DNA of 64,000 nucleotides, taken from assembly GCA_030220185.1 (NCBI GenBank), contig JASPKZ010010275.1, forward strand, positions 186,001-250,000. Direction: 5' to 3'. The notes beneath the pieces are model-generated. The model made no database searches. It saw nothing but the letters and a program-made list of their open reading frames with translations, and had not been told where the DNA came from. The translations under genes and the position numbers were made by a program. Shown piece after piece: positions 18,052 to 30,659 of this stretch; position 1 is the stretch's first letter; the number at the start of each line of letters is the position of its first letter. This DNA is from Diploptera punctata. Lineage: Eukaryota; Arthropoda; Insecta; Blattodea; Blaberidae.

Positions 18052-21000
18052 AATAACTCGATCTTCAAACTTTTTTATTTTAACCGGATTTTTTGCATTA
18101 TAAATACCTGACTAGCCCCTCTAGGAGTGTGTATTTTTTGCAGTTTTCGATATTTTTTGAAACTTAATGTCATATTTTGGGAAAAAACAAATCCAAGGTT
18201 AAGCGCCTTGGAAAAAAATAACTCGATTTTCACATTTTTTATTTTAACCGGATTTTTTTGCATTATAAAGCGCTGACTAGCCCGCCTATATTGTATTTTT
18301 TGCAGTTTTCGATATTTTTGAAATTATGTCAATCTTTTTTGGAAAAAATCCCAGGTGTATAGCCTTGGAAAAAAAATAACTCGATTTTCAAATTTTTCTT
18401 TTAACCGGATTTTTTGCATATAAAAATCTCTGACTATCCCCCTAGATTGTATTTTTGCAAGTTTTTCGATATTTTTGAAATTATGTCATATTTGGGAAAA
18501 AATCCAAGGTTTATAGCCTTGGAAAAAATAACACTCGATTTTCAAATTTTCGATTTTAACCGGATTTTTTGCATTATAAATCGCTGACTAGCCCTCTAGA
18601 TTGTATTTTTGCAGTTTTCGATATTTTTTGAATTAAATGTCATTTTGTTGGGAAAACAATCCAAGGTTATAATAGCCTTGGAAAAAAAATAACTCGATTT
18701 TCAAAGTTTTTATTTTAACCCGGATTTTTTTTTGCATTATAATATCCCTGACTAGCCCTCTTAGATTGTATTTTTTCAGTTTTTTCGATATTGTTGAAAT
18801 TATGTCATTTTTGGGATAAAAATCCAAGGTTATAGCCTTGGAAAAAAATAACTCGATTTTTCAAATTTTTTTATTTTAACCGGATTTTTTGCATTATAAA
18901 TCTCTGACTAAGCCCGCTAGATTTGTATTTTTGCAGTTTTCGATATTTTTGAAATTTGGTCATTTTTTGGAAAAAATCCAAGGTTATAGCCTTGGAAAAA
19001 ATAACTCGATTTTATTTTTCAAAATTTTTATTTTAATTTAACCGGATTTTTTTTTTGGCAATATATATCGCTGCCTAGCCCGCTAGATTGTATTTTTTTT
19101 TTGCTTTTCGATATTTTTTTGAACATTATGGTCATTTTTTGGGACAAAATCCAAGGTTATAGCGTGCGAAAAAAATAACTCGGATTTTCAAATTTTTTTA
19201 TTTTAACAACCGGATTTTTTGCATTATAAATCCGCTGACTATCCCTCTAGATTGTCTTTTTGCAGTTTTCGATATTTTTGAAATTATGTCCTTTTTTGTT
19301 TGGTAAAAGATCCAAGGTTATAGCCTTGGAAAAAAAATAACTCGATGTTCAAATTTTTTATTTTAACAAAGGATTTTTTGCATTATAAATCGCTCTGACT
19401 AGCCCTCTAGATTGTATTTTTGCAGTTATCGATATTTTTGAAATTATGTAATTTTTGAGTAAAAATCCAAGGTTATAGCCTTGGAAAAAAATAACTCGAT
19501 TTTCAAAATTTTGATTTTAACCGGATTTTTTGCATTATAAATCTCTGACTAGCCCTCTAGATTGTATTTTTGCAGTTTTCGAAATATTTTTGAAATTATG
19601 TCATTTTTGGGAAAAATCCAAGGTTATAGCCTTGGAAAAAATAAACTCGATTTTTCAAATTTTTTATTTTTAAACCGGATTTTTTTGCATTATAAATCTC
19701 TGACTAGCCCTCTAGATTTGTATTTTTTGCAGTTTTCGATATTTTTGAAATTATGTCATTTTTGGGAAAAAATCCAAGAGTTTATAGCCTTGGAAAAAAA
19801 TAACTCGATTTTCAAATATTTGATTTTAACCGGATTTTTTGCATTATAAATCTCTGACTAGCCCTCTAGATTGTATTTTTGCAGTTTTCGATATTTTTGA
19901 AATTATGTCATTTTTGGGAAAAAAATCCAAGGTTATAGCCGTTGGAAAAAAATAACTCGATTTTCAAATTTTTTATTTTAACCGGATTTTTTGCATTATA
20001 AATCGCTGACTAGCCCTCTAGATTGTATTTTTGCAGTTTTCGATATTTTTGAAATTATGTCATTTTTGGGAAAAAATCCAAGGTTATAGCCTTGGAAAAA
20101 AAGTAACTCGATTTTCAAATTTTTTATTTTAACCGGATTTTTTGCATTATAAATCGCTGACTAGCCCTCTAGATTGTATTTTTGCAGTTTTCGATATTTT
20201 TTTGAAATTATGTCATTTTTGGGGAAAAAATCCAAGGTTATAGCCTTGGAAAAAAATAACTCGATTTTCAAATTTTTTATTTTAACCGGATTTTTTGCAT
20301 TATAAATCGCTGACTAGCCCTCTAGATTGTATTTTTGCAGTTTTCGATATTTTTGAAATTATGTCATTTTTGGGAAAAAAAATCCAAGGTTATAGCCTTG
20401 GAAAAAAATAACTCGATTTTCAAATTTTTTATTTTAACCGGATTTTTGCATTATAAATCGCTGACTAGCCCTCTAGATTGTATTTTTGCAGTTTTCGATA
20501 TTTTTGAAATTATGTAATTTTTGGGAAAAAAATCCAAGGTTATAGCCTTGGAAAAAAATAACTCGATTTTCAAATTTTTATTTTAACCGGATTTTTTGCA
20601 TTATAAATCTCTGACTAGCCCTCTAGATTGTATTTTTGCAGTTTTCGATATTTTTGAAATTATGTCATTTTGGGAAAAAAATCCAAGGTTATAGCCTTGG
20701 AAAAAAATAACTCGATTTTCAAATTTTTATTTTAACCGGATTTTTTGCATTATAAATCGCTGACTAGCCCTCTAGATTGTATTTTTGCAGTTTTCGATAT
20801 TTTTGAAATTATGTCATTTTTGGGAAAAAAATCCAAGGTTATAGCCTTGGAAAAAAAGTAACTCGATTTTCAAATTTTTTATTTTAACCGGATTTTTTGC
20901 ATTATAAATCTCTGACTAGCCCTCTAGATTGTATTTTTGCAGTTTTCGATATTTTTGAAATTATGTCATTTTTGGGAAAAAAATCCAAGGTTTAGCCTTG

Positions 21001-24000
21001 GAAAAAAATAACTCGATTTTCAAATTTTTTATTTTAACCGGATTTTTTGCATTATAAATCTCTGACTAGCCCTCTAGATTGTATTTTTGCAGTTTTCGAT
21101 ATTTTTGAAATTATGTCATTTTTGGGAAAAAATCCAAGGTTATAGCCTTGGAAAAAAATAACTCGATTTTCAAATTTTTTATTTTAACCGGATTTTTTGC
21201 ATTATAAATCTCTGACTAGCCCTCTAGATTGTATTTTTGCAGTTTTCGATATTTTTGAAATTATGTCATATTTGGGAAAAAATCCAACAGCCTTGGAAAA
21301 AATAACTCGATTTTCAAATTTTTTATTTTAACCGGATTTTTTGCATTATAAATCTCTGACTAGCCCTCTAGATTGTATTTTTGCAGTTTTCGATATTTTT
21401 GAAATTATGTAATTTTTGGGAAAAATCCAAGGTTATATATAGCCTTGGAAAAAAAATAACTCGATTTTCAAATTTTTTATTTTAACCGGATTTTTTGCAT
21501 TATAAATCGCTGACTAGCCCTCTAGATTGTATTTTTGCAGTTTTCGATATTTTTGAAATTATGTCATTTTTGGGAAAAAATCCAAGGTTTATAGCCTTGG
21601 AAAAAAATAACTCGATTTTCAAATTTTTTATTTTAACCGGATTTTTTGCATTATAAATCTCTGACTAGCCCTCTAGATTGTATTTTTGCAGTTTTCGATA
21701 TTTTTGAAATTATGTAATTTTTGAGAAAAAATCCAAGGTTATATAGCTTTGGAAAAAAAGTAACTCGATTTTCAAATTTTTTATTTTAACCGGATTTTTT
21801 GCATTATAAATCTCTGACTAGCCCTCTAGATTGTATTTTTGCAGTTTTCGATATTTTTGAAATTATGTAATTTTTGAGAAAAAATCCAAGGTTATAGCCT
21901 TGGAAAAAAATAACTCGATTTTCAAATTTTTTATTTTAACCGGATTTTTTGCATTATAAATCTCTGACTAGCCCTCTAGATTGTATTTTTGCAGTTTTCG
22001 ATATTTTTGAAATTATGTCATTTTTGAGAAAAAATCCAAGGTTATAGCCTTGGAAAAAAAAACTCGATTTTCAAATTTTTTATTTTAACCGGATTTTTTG
22101 CATTATAAATCTCTGACTAGCCCTCTAGATTGTATTTTTGCAGTTTTCGATATTTTTGAAATTATGTCATATTTGGGAAAAAATAACTCGATTTTCAAAT
22201 TTTTTATTTTAACCGGATTTTTTGCATTATAAATCTCTGACTAGCCCTCTAGATTGTATTTTTGCAGTTTTCGATATTTTTGAAATTATGTCATTTTTGG
22301 GAAAAAAAATCCAAGGTTATAGCCTTGGAAAAAAATAACTCGATTTTCAAATTTTTTATTTTAACCGGATTTTTTGCATTATAAATCTCTGACTAGCCCT
22401 CTAGATTGTATTTTTGCAGTTTTCGATATTTTTGAAATTATGTCATATTTGGGAAAAAATCCAAGGTTATAGCCTTGGAAAAAAATAACTCGATTTTCAA
22501 ATTTTTGATTTTAACCGGATTTTTTGCATTATAAATCTCTGACTAGCCCTCTAGATTGTATTTTTGCAGTTTTCGATATTTTTGAAATTATGTCATATTT
22601 GGGAAAAAATCCAAGGTTATAGGCTTGGAAAAAAATAACTCGATTTTCAAATTTTGATTTTAACCGGATTTTTTGCATTATAAATCTCTGACTAGCCCTC
22701 TAGATTGTATTTTTGCAGTTTTCGATATTTTTGAAATTATGTCATTTTTGGGAAAAAATCCAACGTTATAGCCTTGGAAAAAAATAACTCGATTTTCAAA
22801 TTTTTTATTTTAACCGGATTTTTTGCATTATAAATCTCTGACTAGCCCTCTAGATTGTATTTTTGCAGTTTTCGATATTTTTGAAATTATGTCATTTTTG
22901 AGAAAAAATCCAAGGTTATAGCCTTGGAAAAAAATAACTCGATTTTCAAATTTTTGATTTTAACCGGATTTTTTGCATTATAAATCTCTGACTAGCCCTC
23001 TAGATTGTATTTTTGCAGTTTTCGATATTTTTGAAATTATGTAATATTTGAGAAAAAATCCATAGGAAAAAAAATAACTCGATTTTCAAATTTTTGATTT
23101 TAACCGGATTTTTTGCATTATAAATCTCTGACTAGCCCTCTAGATTGTATTTTTGCAGTTTTCGATATTTTTGAAATTATGTAATTTTTGAGAAAAAAAT
23201 CCAAGGTTATAGCCTTGGAAAAAAATAACTCGATTTTCAAATTTTTGATTTTAACCGGATTTTTTGCATTATAAATCTCTGACTAGCCCTCTAGATTGTA
23301 TTTTTGCAGTTTTCGATATTTTTGAAATTATGTAATTTTTGAGAAAAAATCCAAGGTCATAGGCTTGGAAAAAAATAACTCGATTTTCAAATTTTTGATT
23401 TTAACCGGATTTTTTGCATTATAAATCTCTGACTAGCCCTCTAGATTGTATTTTTGCAGTTTTCGATATTTTTGAAATTATGTCATTTTTTAGAAAAAAT
23501 CCAAGGTTATATAGCCTTGGGAAAAAAATAACTCGATTTTCAAATTTTTGATTTTAACCGGATTTTTTGCATTATAAATCTCTGACTAGCCCTCTAGATT
23601 GTATTTTTGCAGTTTTCGATATTTTTGAAATTATGTAATATTTGGGAAAAAATCCAAGGTCATAGGCTTGGAAAAAAATAACTCGATTTTCAAATTTTTT
23701 ATTTTAACCGGATTTTTTGCATTATAAATCTCTGACTAGCCCTCTAGATTGTATTTTTGCAGTTTTCGATATTTTTGAAATTATGTCATATTTGGGAAAA
23801 AATCCAAGGTTATAGCCTTGGAAAAAAATAACTCGATTTTCAAATTTTTTATTTTAACCGGATTTTTTGCATTATAAATCTCTGACTAGCCCTCTAGATT
23901 GTATTTTTGCAGTTTTCGATATTTTTGAAATTATGTAATTTTTGAGAAAAAATCCAAGGTTATAGCCTTGGAAAAAAATAACTCGATTTTCAAATTTTTG

Positions 24001-25745
24001 ATTTTAACCGGATTTTTTGCATTATAAATCTCTGACTAGCCCTCTAGATTGTATTTTTGCAGTTTTCGATATTTTTGAAATTATGTCATTTTTGAGAAAA
24101 AATCCAAGTTATATAGCCTTGGAAAAAAATAACTCGATTTTCAATTTTTTTATTTTATCCGGATTTTTTGCATTATAAATCTCTGACTAGCCCTCTAGAT
24201 TGTATTTTTGCAGTTTTCGATATTTTTGAAATTATGTAATTTTTGAGAAAAAATCCAAGGTTATAGCCTTGGAAAAAAATAACTCGATTTTCAAATTTTT
24301 GATTTTAACCGGATTTTTTGCATTATAAATCTCTGACTAGCCCTCTAGATTGTATTTTTGCAGTTTTCGATATTTTTGAAATTATGTCATATTTGAGAAA
24401 AAATCCAAGGTATATAGCCTTGGAAAAAAATAACTCGATTTTCAAATTTTTTATTTTAACCGGATTTTTTGCATTATAAATCTCTGACTAGCCCTCTAGA
24501 TTGTATTTTTGCAGTTTTCGATATTTTTGAAATTATGTAATTTTTGAGAAAAATCCAAGGTTATAGCCTTGGAAAAAAATAACTCGATTTTCAAATTTTT
24601 GATTTTAACCGGATTTTTTGCATTATAAATCTCTGACTAGCCCTCTAGATTGTATTTTTGCAGTTTTCGATATTTTTGAAATTATGTCATTTTTGAGAAA
24701 AAATCCAAGGTTATAGCCTTGGAAAAAAATAACTCGATTTTCAAATTTTTTATTTTTACCGGATTTTTTGCATTATAAATCTCTGACTAGCCCTCTAGAT
24801 TGTATTTTTGCAGTTTTCAATATTTTTGAAATTATGTAATTTTTGAGAAAAAATCCAAGGTTATAGCCTTGGAAAAAAATAACTCGATTTTCAAATTTTT
24901 GATTTTAACCGGATTTTTTGAATTATAAATCTCTGACTAGCCCTCTAGATTGTATTTTTGCAGTTTTCGATATTTTTGAAATTATGTCATATTTGGGAAA
25001 AAATCCAAGGTCATACATAGGCTTGGAAAAAAATAACTCGATTTTCAAATTTTTTATTTTTACCGGATTTTTTGCATTATAAATCTCTGACTAGCCCTCT
25101 AGATTGTATTTTTGCAGTTTTCGATATTTTTGAAATTATGTCATATTTGGGAAAAAATCCAAGGTCATAGGCTTGGAAAAAAATAACTCGATTTTCAAAT
25201 TTTGATTTTTACCGGATTTTTTGCATTATAAATCTCTGACTAGCCCTCTAGATTGTATTTTTGCAGTTTTCGATATTTTTGAAATTATGTCATATTTGGA
25301 AAAAATCCAAGGTCATAGGCTTGGAAAAAAATAACTCGATTTTCAAATTTTTGATTTTTACCGGATTTTTTGAATTATAAATCTCTGACTAGCCCTCTAG
25401 ATTGTATTTTTGCAGTTTTCGATATTTTTGAAATTATGTCATATTTGGGAAAAAATCCAAGGTCATAGGCTTGGAAAAAAATAACTCGATTTTCAAATTT
25501 TTGATTTTTACCGGATTTTTTGCATTATAAATCTCTGACTAGCCCTCTAGATTGTATTTTTGCAGTTTTCGATATTTTTGAAATTATGTCATATTTGGGA
25601 AAAAAATCCAAGGTCATAGGCTTGGAAAAAAATAACTCGATTTTCAAATTTTTGATTTTACCGGATTTTTTGAATTATAAATCTCTGACTAGCCCTCTAG
25701 ATTGTATTTTTGCAGATTTCGATATTTTTGAAATTATGTCAAATT
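18052..25745. repeat. 150-bp satellite array, about 51 monomers
   Basis: The period is 150 bp (for example, tctgactagccctctagatt starts at 21061, 21211, 23581, 23731 and 23881). Each monomer is over 70 percent A+T and holds ttttaaccggattttttgca, ctgactagccctctagattg, gcagttttcgatatttttga and the dyad ccaaggttatagccttgg. Monomers on the left (to about 19.6 kb) are full of homopolymer indels. The middle mixes cgctgac and ctctgac forms. The right end shares tttttaccgg and ggtcataggcttgg variants. Frames read across the array are artefacts. The unit is near nucleosome length, as in many satellite DNAs. Confidence 0.97.
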
Positions 25746-25889
25746 TACATTGTTACATTTAATGTATCTTTAACTGTTTATAATTAGTATAGTGTATATC
25801 TATATTTGTCAAATATTTATTTGTATTTGTGCTGGTTGAGTGGAAGGGTAGGCTTTATGGCCTTAACTGCGCCAGAATAAATAAAACAT
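25746..25889 (+). mobile_element. LINE-F-related 3' UTR
   Basis: Contains tttaatgtatctttaactg, tgctggttgagtggaagggt and gccttaactgcgccagaata, then aataaaacat. It is the same terminus as at 26271-26428, and a relative of the LINE-F 3' end. It immediately abuts the last satellite monomer. Confidence 0.65.
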
Positions 25890-26200
25890 CATTATTATTA
25901 AAAAAGTGATCCCACAACAGACCCGGAGGCCCTTGGGGTAGTAGGAGGTTAAGGCTCCCACTTTTTCTAGACAATCGGCACTTTTATATCAGCCGTGTTG
26001 TCAGCCCTGCGTGACGGCCGCCTTTACCCCTGGAACAAGCGTCTGGTACTGATTTCCGTTAGAGGCTGAGTCGACCCCAGGGCCATGGTGCCGCCAGAGG
26101 GTTTGGGTCAGTTTAAAAATCCTGACCCCAACGGGACTTGAACCCTCGACCCTCCGGCTTGTAGCTCAGTGCCTTAACCAATACGCTACGGCGTGCCCCC
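25890..26200 (-). mobile_element. SINE2, full length with TSD
   Basis: Antisense SINE2 from agtgatcccacaacagac to the head gctacggcgtgcccc. The TSD ataaataaaacat is at 25877-25889 and 26201-26213. It landed in the 3' tail of the LINE-F-type sequence. Confidence 0.88.
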
Positions 26201-26210
26201 ATAAATAAAA

Positions 26211-26250
<40 letters not shown>

Positions 26251-26270
26251 GTTATTATCGTATAAAATGT

Positions 26271-26427
26271 TGTTTGTACATGACATTTACATTGTTGCAT
26301 TTAATGTATCTTTAACTGTTTATAATTAGTACAGTGTATATCTATATTTGTCAAATATTTATTTGTATTTGTGCTGGTTGAGTGGAAGAGAGGGCCTTAT
26401 GGCCTAACTCTGCCAGAATAAATAAAG

Positions 26428-26428
<1 letters not shown>
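26271..26428 (+). mobile_element. Second LINE-F-related 3' UTR
   Basis: Repeats 25746-25889 almost exactly (gtttataattagtacagtgt, gagtggaagagagggcctta, ccagaataaataaaga). It ends in a (TTA)n tail from which the next array grows. Confidence 0.7.
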
Positions 26429-26470
<42 letters not shown>

Positions 26471-26638
26471 GTCATATGGGAGAATCTTAAAATATTATTA
26501 TTATTATTATTATTATTATTTTATTATTATTATTATTATATGTTATATGGGAGAATCTTAAATATATTATTATTATTATTATTATTATTATTTATTATTA
26601 TTATATGTCATATGGGAGAATCTTAAAATATTATTATG

Positions 26639-26684
<46 letters not shown>

Positions 26685-26794
26685 GTTATATGGGAGAATC
26701 TAAAAATATTATTATTATTATTATATGTCATATGGGAGAATCTTAAAATATTATTATTATTATTATTATTATATGTCATATGGGAGAATCTTAA

Positions 26795-26831
<37 letters not shown>

Positions 26832-26901
26832 GTCATATGGGAGAATCTTAAAATATTATTATTATTATTATTATTATATGTCATATGGGAGAATCTTAAA
26901 A

Positions 26902-26932
<31 letters not shown>

Positions 26933-27025
26933 TTATTATTATTATTATTATATGTCATATGGGAGAATCTTAAAAATATTATTATTATTATTATTATTAT
27001 TATATGTCATATGGGAGAATCTTAA

Positions 27026-27074
<49 letters not shown>

Positions 27075-27150
27075 GTTATATGGGAGAATCTTAAAATATT
27101 ATTATTATTATTATTATCATTATATGTCATATTGGAGAATCTTAAAATAT
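26429..27150. repeat. Composite minisatellite: (TTA)n alternating with a 25-bp block
   Basis: Twelve conserved blocks, tatgtcatatgggagaatct followed by taaaata, are separated by TTA runs of about 4 to 16 units. The blocks are nearly identical while the run lengths vary. Poly-Y, poly-N or poly-L frames here are read-through of the repeat. Confidence 0.95.
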
Positions 27151-27304
27151 ATAATTACAATTTTAATAGATTAAATAAGCGTTGTTTTATTCTTACGCGT
27201 GCGTAATGCAGAATACGTTGGAATTTCAGTTGTTTAAAAATGGCCGATTTTTTAAAGAAAAGGACTATTGTAATTCCAACTTCTCTCAAAAAACATTTTT
27301 TAAT

Positions 27305-27535
27305 TCAATGCCCCAGGTTGTCATTTCGACATTTCTGGTGTTATCTCCCGGTATTGGCTTAATTGTAACCCACTTCTGAAGTTGGGGCGCCTGGAAGGCG
27401 GAGTTACGTTATCCCGATGATATGATGGGTGATAAATGGTAATGAAGCACCAGGAGAGTTCTTAGCCTAAACTTAACCTAAATTTCAGACCAGGGGCAAC
27501 CACAGGAATGATTCTCTAATAACACTGGTCAACAT
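27305..27535 (-). mobile_element. R5: SINE tail without head
   Basis: Holds gttggggcgcctggaaggcg, gatgatatgatgggtgat and caccaggagagttctta. The same block is the 3' half of the SINE at 61774-62153, where it follows a SINE1 head. Here the head is missing (5' truncated). Confidence 0.65.
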
Positions 27536-28340
27536 GATTTTTGTCTCATGAGTACCATTAGTTGTACTTAATGCAGTTTTTTATCGTGTTTTCAAATATG
27601 TATTCGGAATTTCTCCATCTCCCACAGTTTCTTTATTTCAATTTCAATTAATGGATTTAAATATGTTTTAATAAACTTTTCTCGTCCATCTGTCCATTGT
27701 AAAATAAAACCAAATGAGCTAACTCAGGAGATTCCAGCTATGGAAAAGAGATATCAAGGCAAATGAAATCCTAATATGCTGGCCGATTATTGTTGGACTA
27801 TCAAGAGGGATGCTCCACAGGCGAAATACTTACTTACTCACTGGCACTATCGAACCCGTAGGTTCATGACCGCGCGGACATAAGCTCTCCATACATCCCT
27901 ATCCTGAGCTAATGCTTTCCAATCATTCCCTGTATAATCTACTTCCCTCAAATAATAATGTTGTTCTCCCACCTTATTCTTGGTCTACCAACTGGGCGTT
28001 TTCCCTCTGGCTTTCCTACAAGAAGCTTCCGTGCACGTCTTTCATTCCCCATACGTGCCACATGTCCTGCCCATCGCAGTCTACGAGACTTAACTGTTCT
28101 TATTATATCTGGCTGGCGAAATACAGCAGAAAATCGTCATTTCTTACTTTCTAGGTGAGTCCGAATGTTCGAATATTGTCTAGGTACGAATGTAGAAAAT
28201 ATTAAAGTGTTTGAAATTATAAATTCCTGTCTGTAGGAAACCTCGCGTGATGAGAAAAACCGATATCATATTTGAAATCAGGAGAAAAAATACTATCAGA
28301 ATCACACATTTTTCTTTCTGTTCAGTGTTATTAGTTATAT
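27536..28340 (+). repeat. R9 copy 2, with the better coding remnant, split by LINE-A
   Basis: Inverse complement of 4200-4740. The plus strand encodes NELTQEIPAMEKRYQGK, a stop where copy 1 has W, then NPNMLADYCWTIKRDAPQAK. After the LINE-A insertion it continues YSRKSSFLTF and stops. The peptide has the composition of a true protein C-terminus, but I cannot name it. The rest (28125-28340) is non-coding and matches 4205-4425. Confidence 0.6.
27830..28114 (-). mobile_element. 5'-truncated LINE-A with TSD inside R9
   Basis: Antisense LINE-A from ttacttactcactggcact to tgttcttattatatctggct. The TSD ggcgaaatac is at 27820-27829 and 28115-28124. It is a textbook target-primed insertion, with a fixed 3' end, a (TAAG)n tail and 5' truncation. 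Confidence 0.9.
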
Positions 28341-28654
28341 CTTTTGGCTTGGTTCCTTTTTTGCACAAATGCAGTTCAATTAAGCTTTTATTTTATTAAG
28401 TATGAAAGACCAAAAGACACGCAATCTAGTTGAGCATGCGATATCTTAGCAAACCAGTTAAATTATAGATATGTGCGGTTTGTATTGCCCACTTTACCAT
28501 CTGTTGTGCCATTTAAACTCCTCTCATAGCATTCAACTTTTATAGATCGTATCGGAATGTTGATATCTTTAAAATGTCTAATTGGAGATTTTAAGTGATA
28601 ACTTGGCAATATAATATTCGTAAAATGAGTTATAAGTGCATCTACATACGTTTA
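28341..28654. other. Unassigned stretch
   Basis: No recognised feature. Confidence 0.3.
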
Positions 28655-30500
28655 TTGTAGCTTATACCCGGCGTGCGCTGCTACGCCTAAATAAATTAAT
28701 ATTAATGTGATTTAATGTTTAATTGAATAAGTAAAAGGACAAATAATTATACATTTATATTTTTTAGATACCCGTGCTGATTACCCGGCGTTGCCCGGGA
28801 ATCTACTTATCCCGATCTTCTTGACATAAATGAGCTGAAATACGAAAATTAATGTGTTTTACGCTTAGATAAGTAAAAGGACAAATGTATATCGTAATTA
28901 TTTTAAGATTCCCCGTGCTGATTACCCGGTGTTGCCCGGGAATCTACTCATCCCGATCTTCTAGGCATAAATGAGCTGAAAGACAAAAAATAATGTTCTT
29001 CTGATGATTAGTTGAATAAGTAAAATGAAAAATAATTATAAATGTATATCGTAATCATTTTAAGATTCCCCGTGCTGATTACCCGGTGTTGCCCGGGAAT
29101 CTACTCATCCCGATCTTCTAGGCATAAATGAGCTGAAAGACAAAAAATAATGTTCTTCTGATGATTAGTTGAATAAGTAAAATGAAAAATAATTATAAAT
29201 GTATATCGTAATCATTTTAAGATTCCCCGTGCTGATTACCCGGTGTTGCCCGGGAATCTACTCACCCCGATCTTCTAGGCATAAATGAGCTGAAAGACAA
29301 AAAGTAATGTTCTTCTGATGATTAGTTGAATAAGTAAAATGAAAAATAATTATAAATGTATATCGTAATCATTTTAAGATTCCCCGTGCTGATTACCCGG
29401 TGTTGCCCGGGAATCTACTCATCCCGATCTTCTAGGCATAAATGAGCTGAAAGACAAAAAATAATGTTCTTCTGATGATTAGTTGAATAAGTAAAATGAA
29501 AAATAATTATAAATGTATATCGTAATCATTTTAAGATTCCCCGTGCTGATTACCCGGTGTTGCCCGGGAATCTACTCATCCCGATCTTCTAGGCATAAAT
29601 GAGCTGAAAGACAAAAAATAATGTTCTTCTGATGATTAGTTGAATAAGTAAAATGAAAAATAATTATAAATGTATATCGTAATCATTTTAAGATTCCCCG
29701 TGCTGATTACCGGTGTTGCCCGGGAATCTACTCACCCCGATCTTCTAGGCATAAATGAGCTGAAAGACAAAAAATAATGTTCTTCTGATGATTAGTTGAA
29801 TAAGTAAAATGAAAAATAATTATAAATGTATATCGTAATCATTTTAAGATTCCCCGTGCTGATTACCCGGTGTTGCCCGGGAATCTACTCACCCCGATCT
29901 TCTAGGCATAAATGAGCTGAAAGACAAAAAATAATGTTCTTCTGATGATTAGTTGAATAAGTAAAATGAAAAATAATTATAAATGTATATCGTAATCATT
30001 TTAAGATTCCCCGTGCTGATTACCCGGTGTTGCCCGGGAATCTACTCATCCCGATCTTCTAGGCATAAATGAGCTGAAAGACAAAATTCGTTATGGTGAG
30101 TTATCCGTAAAAGAATGCCGGCCACGTGCTGCTACGCTTGCACAGGAATCTACGTACTTGCCTCAATCTTCTTGGTATCAATGAAAGACAAAAATGGTTA
30201 TTGTCAGTTATCCGTAAGAGATGAACATATGCTGTCGCGGACTTTTTTGTAGAGTTCTTTGAGATATTCAATTCTGTGTACATTAATTTTATTTGTTATG
30301 GTTTAAGTAGCGTCAAAAATTTAAGTATCCACGATTTCCACTACAAAGGGCGATTTTTAAGGGTGTAGGAATTGAGTATCACAACCATCCTATGTTCATC
30401 CCGGGAATCTCCTAACATTTTGCAAAAAGCCCCATCAAAATCGGATCAACGGTATGGCCGCGCATTAAGTAAGTACGAACAAACAAACAAACAAACAAAT
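28655..30500. repeat. R7 copy 2, enlarged by internal tandem units
   Basis: Starts tagcttatacccggcgtgcg and ends with atcggatcaacggtatggcc then (ACAA)n at 30478-30500. Between them are nine tandem units (28770-30085), then the same unique block as copies 1 and 3 (atgctgtcgcggactttttt, gttcatcccgggaatctcct). No coding region is seen. Confidence 0.7.
28770..30085. repeat. 157-bp tandem array inside R7
   Basis: Units start at gtgctgattacccgg near 28772, 28915, 29069, 29227, 29384, 29541, 29700, 29858 and 30014. The first two are diverged; the last seven are almost identical at 157 bp. Each holds the dyad cccggtgttgcccggg and ttcttctgatgattagttg. The homogeneity points to recent amplification. 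Confidence 0.95.
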
Positions 30501-30659
30501 TAATCCTATTTCCATTCTATTCCTTATACAATCCAAATAATAAACAAAATGTCATCTACCAAAATTTAATATTCAAGCAATAGCCATTAATAAAGCTACA
30601 TCACCAATACGATATTAATTTTTATATATTAGATTATGCAAAATTTGATACGTTTATCT
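30501..30659. other. Unassigned AT-rich gap
   Basis: No recognised feature. Confidence 0.3.

Noticed and set aside
18052..25745. CRISPR-like regular repeats
   Set aside because: The whole 150-bp unit is repeated, with no unique spacers, in a eukaryotic setting. It is a satellite.
19562..25762. Open frames inside the satellite (for example 19562-19849, 25520-25762)
   Set aside because: They are the same repeated monomer read through where indels remove a stop; no consistent frame is kept between units.
26588..27206. Frames encoding poly-N, poly-Y and poly-L
   Set aside because: Direct read-through of (TTA)n runs and the 25-bp block.
29000..30085. Possible hammerhead ribozyme in each 157-bp unit (ctgatga followed later by gaaa)
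   Set aside because: The sequence between ctgatga and gaaa does not form stem II, there is no C before gaaa, and no cleavage-site stem could be drawn.
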